DNA of 6,015 bases from an uncultured Clostridia bacterium (lineage in GTDB: Bacteria > Bacillota > Clostridia > TANB77 > CAG-508). The notes under the pieces were generated by a model. It had not been told where the DNA came from. It was given only the letters and a program-made list of their open reading frames with translations, and did not search any database. Positions 5,024 to 6,015 of this stretch are shown here, one piece after another. Each line of letters begins with the position of its first letter. Positions within the stretch are counted from its first letter, which is position 1. The translations under genes were made by a program, and so were the position numbers. Location: the NCBI GenBank assembly GCA_934168305.1, contig CAKPNF010000026.1:1-6015 (forward strand), given 5' to 3'.

Positions 5024-5840
5024 ATTTGAATTGAGAAGAAGTATGAGAAGATGGATTTGTTAAATCTTCAATATTTTCTTCGTCTTTATATAATTCTTGA
5101 TATAAATCATAAATATCATAAATTTTGCCCATATTTTTCATAAAGAATAATGAAGATACAGGTTTTTGAATTTCTTGATTTGTCTTAACATTTCTAAAAT
5201 AAATCATTTTTTGTGAATTGTTAAATAATATGTGGTCATTAGGTGATTCTATTTCATTTGAAGTAGAAATATGTATATAATTTTCTTTTATGTTTTCATT
5301 ATTATAAAGTGGTCGTCTGCCAAGTTCAATTTTATAATCTGATTTGCTATCATTTACATGTAAATACCAGCTATTAGCAAAATCATTTATTTCAACTTCA
5401 AAACTATAATTTAGTGTATCGTTATGTATTATTAAAACAGGTTTTGTTGTTTCAAAAAAGTTGTCACCATATTGTTTTTTATATTTTTCTATGTCATCGT
5501 CAGAAATTTCCCAATAAATAAATAGTGTTTTTGGAGTTTGGGCTAAAACTTTGACTACTGTTTGATTATATTTTTGTGGTAAGTCATAGTATTCTACAAC
5601 AGGCTCTATTGTCTGTTTAGTTCTTTTGGTTGTTGCTTTTGATGCTTTTTTTGTTGTAATGTTTTTTTGTTTTGAAGTATTTTTTTTACTTGTTGAAGAT
5701 TTGACCGTTTTTGAAGATTTACTAGTTGTTTTTTTTGCAGTCTTTTTTTCTGGTTCTGTTTTTGATGTTGTTGTATTTTTTTTTGTTGTATTAGATTTAT
5801 TTTTTTTCAATTCTTCGTTTTCTTTTGTTTTTTTTGGCAT
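5022..5840 (-). CDS. DUF4912 domain protein with Lys/Thr/Ser-rich N-terminal tail
   Basis: 272 residues, function unknown. Residues 1-77 are low-complexity, about one third Lys with Thr and Ser making up most of the rest, no hydrophobic stretch and no signal peptide; probably a disordered, highly basic tail. From about 84 the DUF4912 domain is recognisable: YYDLPQKYNQTVVKVLAQTP (84-103), LFIYWEISDDDIEKYKKQYG (106-125), the FANSWYLHVNDSKSDYKIEL segment (154-173). The residues after 240 are acidic and Ser-rich at the end. Genes for this domain commonly neighbour GH57 branching-enzyme homologues, as here, so a role with alpha-glucan (substrate binding or anchoring) is inferred. The basic tail could bind nucleic acid or another polyanion. 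It has a strong start: AGGAGG (5852-5847) 6 nt before ATG. It is first in the leftward run. Confidence 0.85.
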   Translation of the reverse strand: MPKKTKENEELKKNKSNTTKKNTTTSKTEPEKKTAKKTTSKSSKTVKSSTSKKNTSKQKNITTKKASKATTKRTKQTIEPVVEYYDLPQKYNQTVVKVLAQTPKTLFIYWEISDDDIEKYKKQYGDNFFETTKPVLIIHNDTLNYSFEVEINDFANSWYLHVNDSKSDYKIELGRRPLYNNENIKENYIHISTSNEIESPNDHILFNNSQKMIYFRNVKTNQEIQKPVSSLFFMKNMGKIYDIYDLYQELYKDEENIEDLTNPSSHTSSQFK

Positions 5841-5882
5841 TTTTTACCTCCTACGTTATATCTCATTTTTACTTCTATATAT

Positions 5883-5909
5883 AGTATAATAAAATTAAAA
5901 TAAATTCAA
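5883..5909 (-). promoter_or_regulatory. Possible promoter of the DUF4912-GH57 run
   Basis: On the minus strand, TTGAAT (5909-5904) and TATACT (5888-5883, 5 of 6 consensus bases) are separated by 15 nt, shorter than the ideal 17; a TACTAT two bases on gives 17 nt but a poorer -10. The start would be near 5876, leaving a leader of about 35 nt with a strong Shine-Dalgarno site. The surrounding DNA is nearly pure A+T, so exact placement is uncertain. Confidence 0.4.
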
Positions 5910-5955
5910 GTGGATTATAAAATTTTTAACATAAATATGTGTAGGTTAGTCAATC

Positions 5956-5968
5956 ATTTGTCACAAAT
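5956..5968. promoter_or_regulatory. Operator-like palindrome ATTTGT-C-ACAAAT
   Basis: A perfect 13-bp inverted repeat with a single central base in the intergenic region upstream of the DUF4912 gene, followed directly by a second, purely A/T odd palindrome (5968-5980). It lies about 85 bp upstream of the predicted leftward start and overlaps a possible rightward -35 (TTGTCA, 5958-5963). It resembles a dimeric repressor site, but I cannot assign a regulator family. The rest of 5841-6015 shows no gene or RNA that I recognise. Confidence 0.35.
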
Positions 5969-6015
5969 TATTTAAAATAAATACTTTGAGCACCTATATT
6001 GTAAATAACGATTCT

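Noticed and set aside
5626..5889. Plus-strand open frame rich in Phe and Val opposite the DUF4912 N-terminus
   Set aside because: It is the complement of Lys/Thr-rich codons; the minus gene has a strong ribosome-binding site and a recognisable domain.
1..6015. CRISPR array, tRNA, rRNA or insertion sequence
   Set aside because: No spaced direct repeats, cloverleaf-like segment, rRNA signature or paired terminal inverted repeats were found; the only tandem repeats are the 8-bp and 12-bp sets in and before the Rpn gene.

Overview
The window looks like chromosomal DNA of a low-GC, endospore-forming member of the Bacillota, most likely class Clostridia. Coding DNA is strongly A+T-rich, Shine-Dalgarno sites are strong, and two markers confined to spore formers are present: the germination protease gpr and the sporulation-associated ytxC. 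Genus or species cannot be fixed from the sequence alone.

Layout. Bases 1-365 hold no convincing intact gene: a possible gene edge at 1-69 (or 1-162 on the other strand), a good sigma-A-type promoter at 118-146 leading only to an orphan Shine-Dalgarno site (252-257), and a perfect consensus promoter at 293-321. The latter drives an Rpn-family PD-(D/E)XK nuclease gene (366-1400). A terminator-like hairpin (1405-1443) follows, and inside it sits a candidate forespore promoter for gpr (1444-2400). gpr converges on a leftward run of three genes: a DUF4912 protein (5840-5022), a GH57 alpha-glucan branching-enzyme homologue (4967-3381) and ytxC (3282-2419). A nearly perfect palindromic terminator (2404-2439) separates the converging units. 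Bases 5841-6015 are an intergenic regulatory region.

How the genes fit together. The DUF4912/GH57 pair is probably a small storage-polysaccharide module: the GH57 protein carries all five family motifs with the nucleophile and acid/base residues, and the DUF4912 protein may be its substrate-binding or scaffolding partner (inference). gpr and ytxC belong to sporulation and germination.

The most interesting locus is the Rpn gene. It has the architecture of an intragenic toxin-antitoxin defence system: the nuclease domain has a poor, ambiguous start (TTG, no Shine-Dalgarno). Near the 3' end, a near-perfect internal Shine-Dalgarno site precedes in-frame GTG/ATG codons that would release a 69-70 residue C-terminal protein containing four tandem four-residue repeats. 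This is the arrangement described for E. coli RpnL/RpnS. In addition, an 8-bp tandem duplication just upstream of the nuclease frame puts an otherwise suitable ATG out of frame; one more copy would restore it. This suggests a frame-disrupting or phase-variable start.
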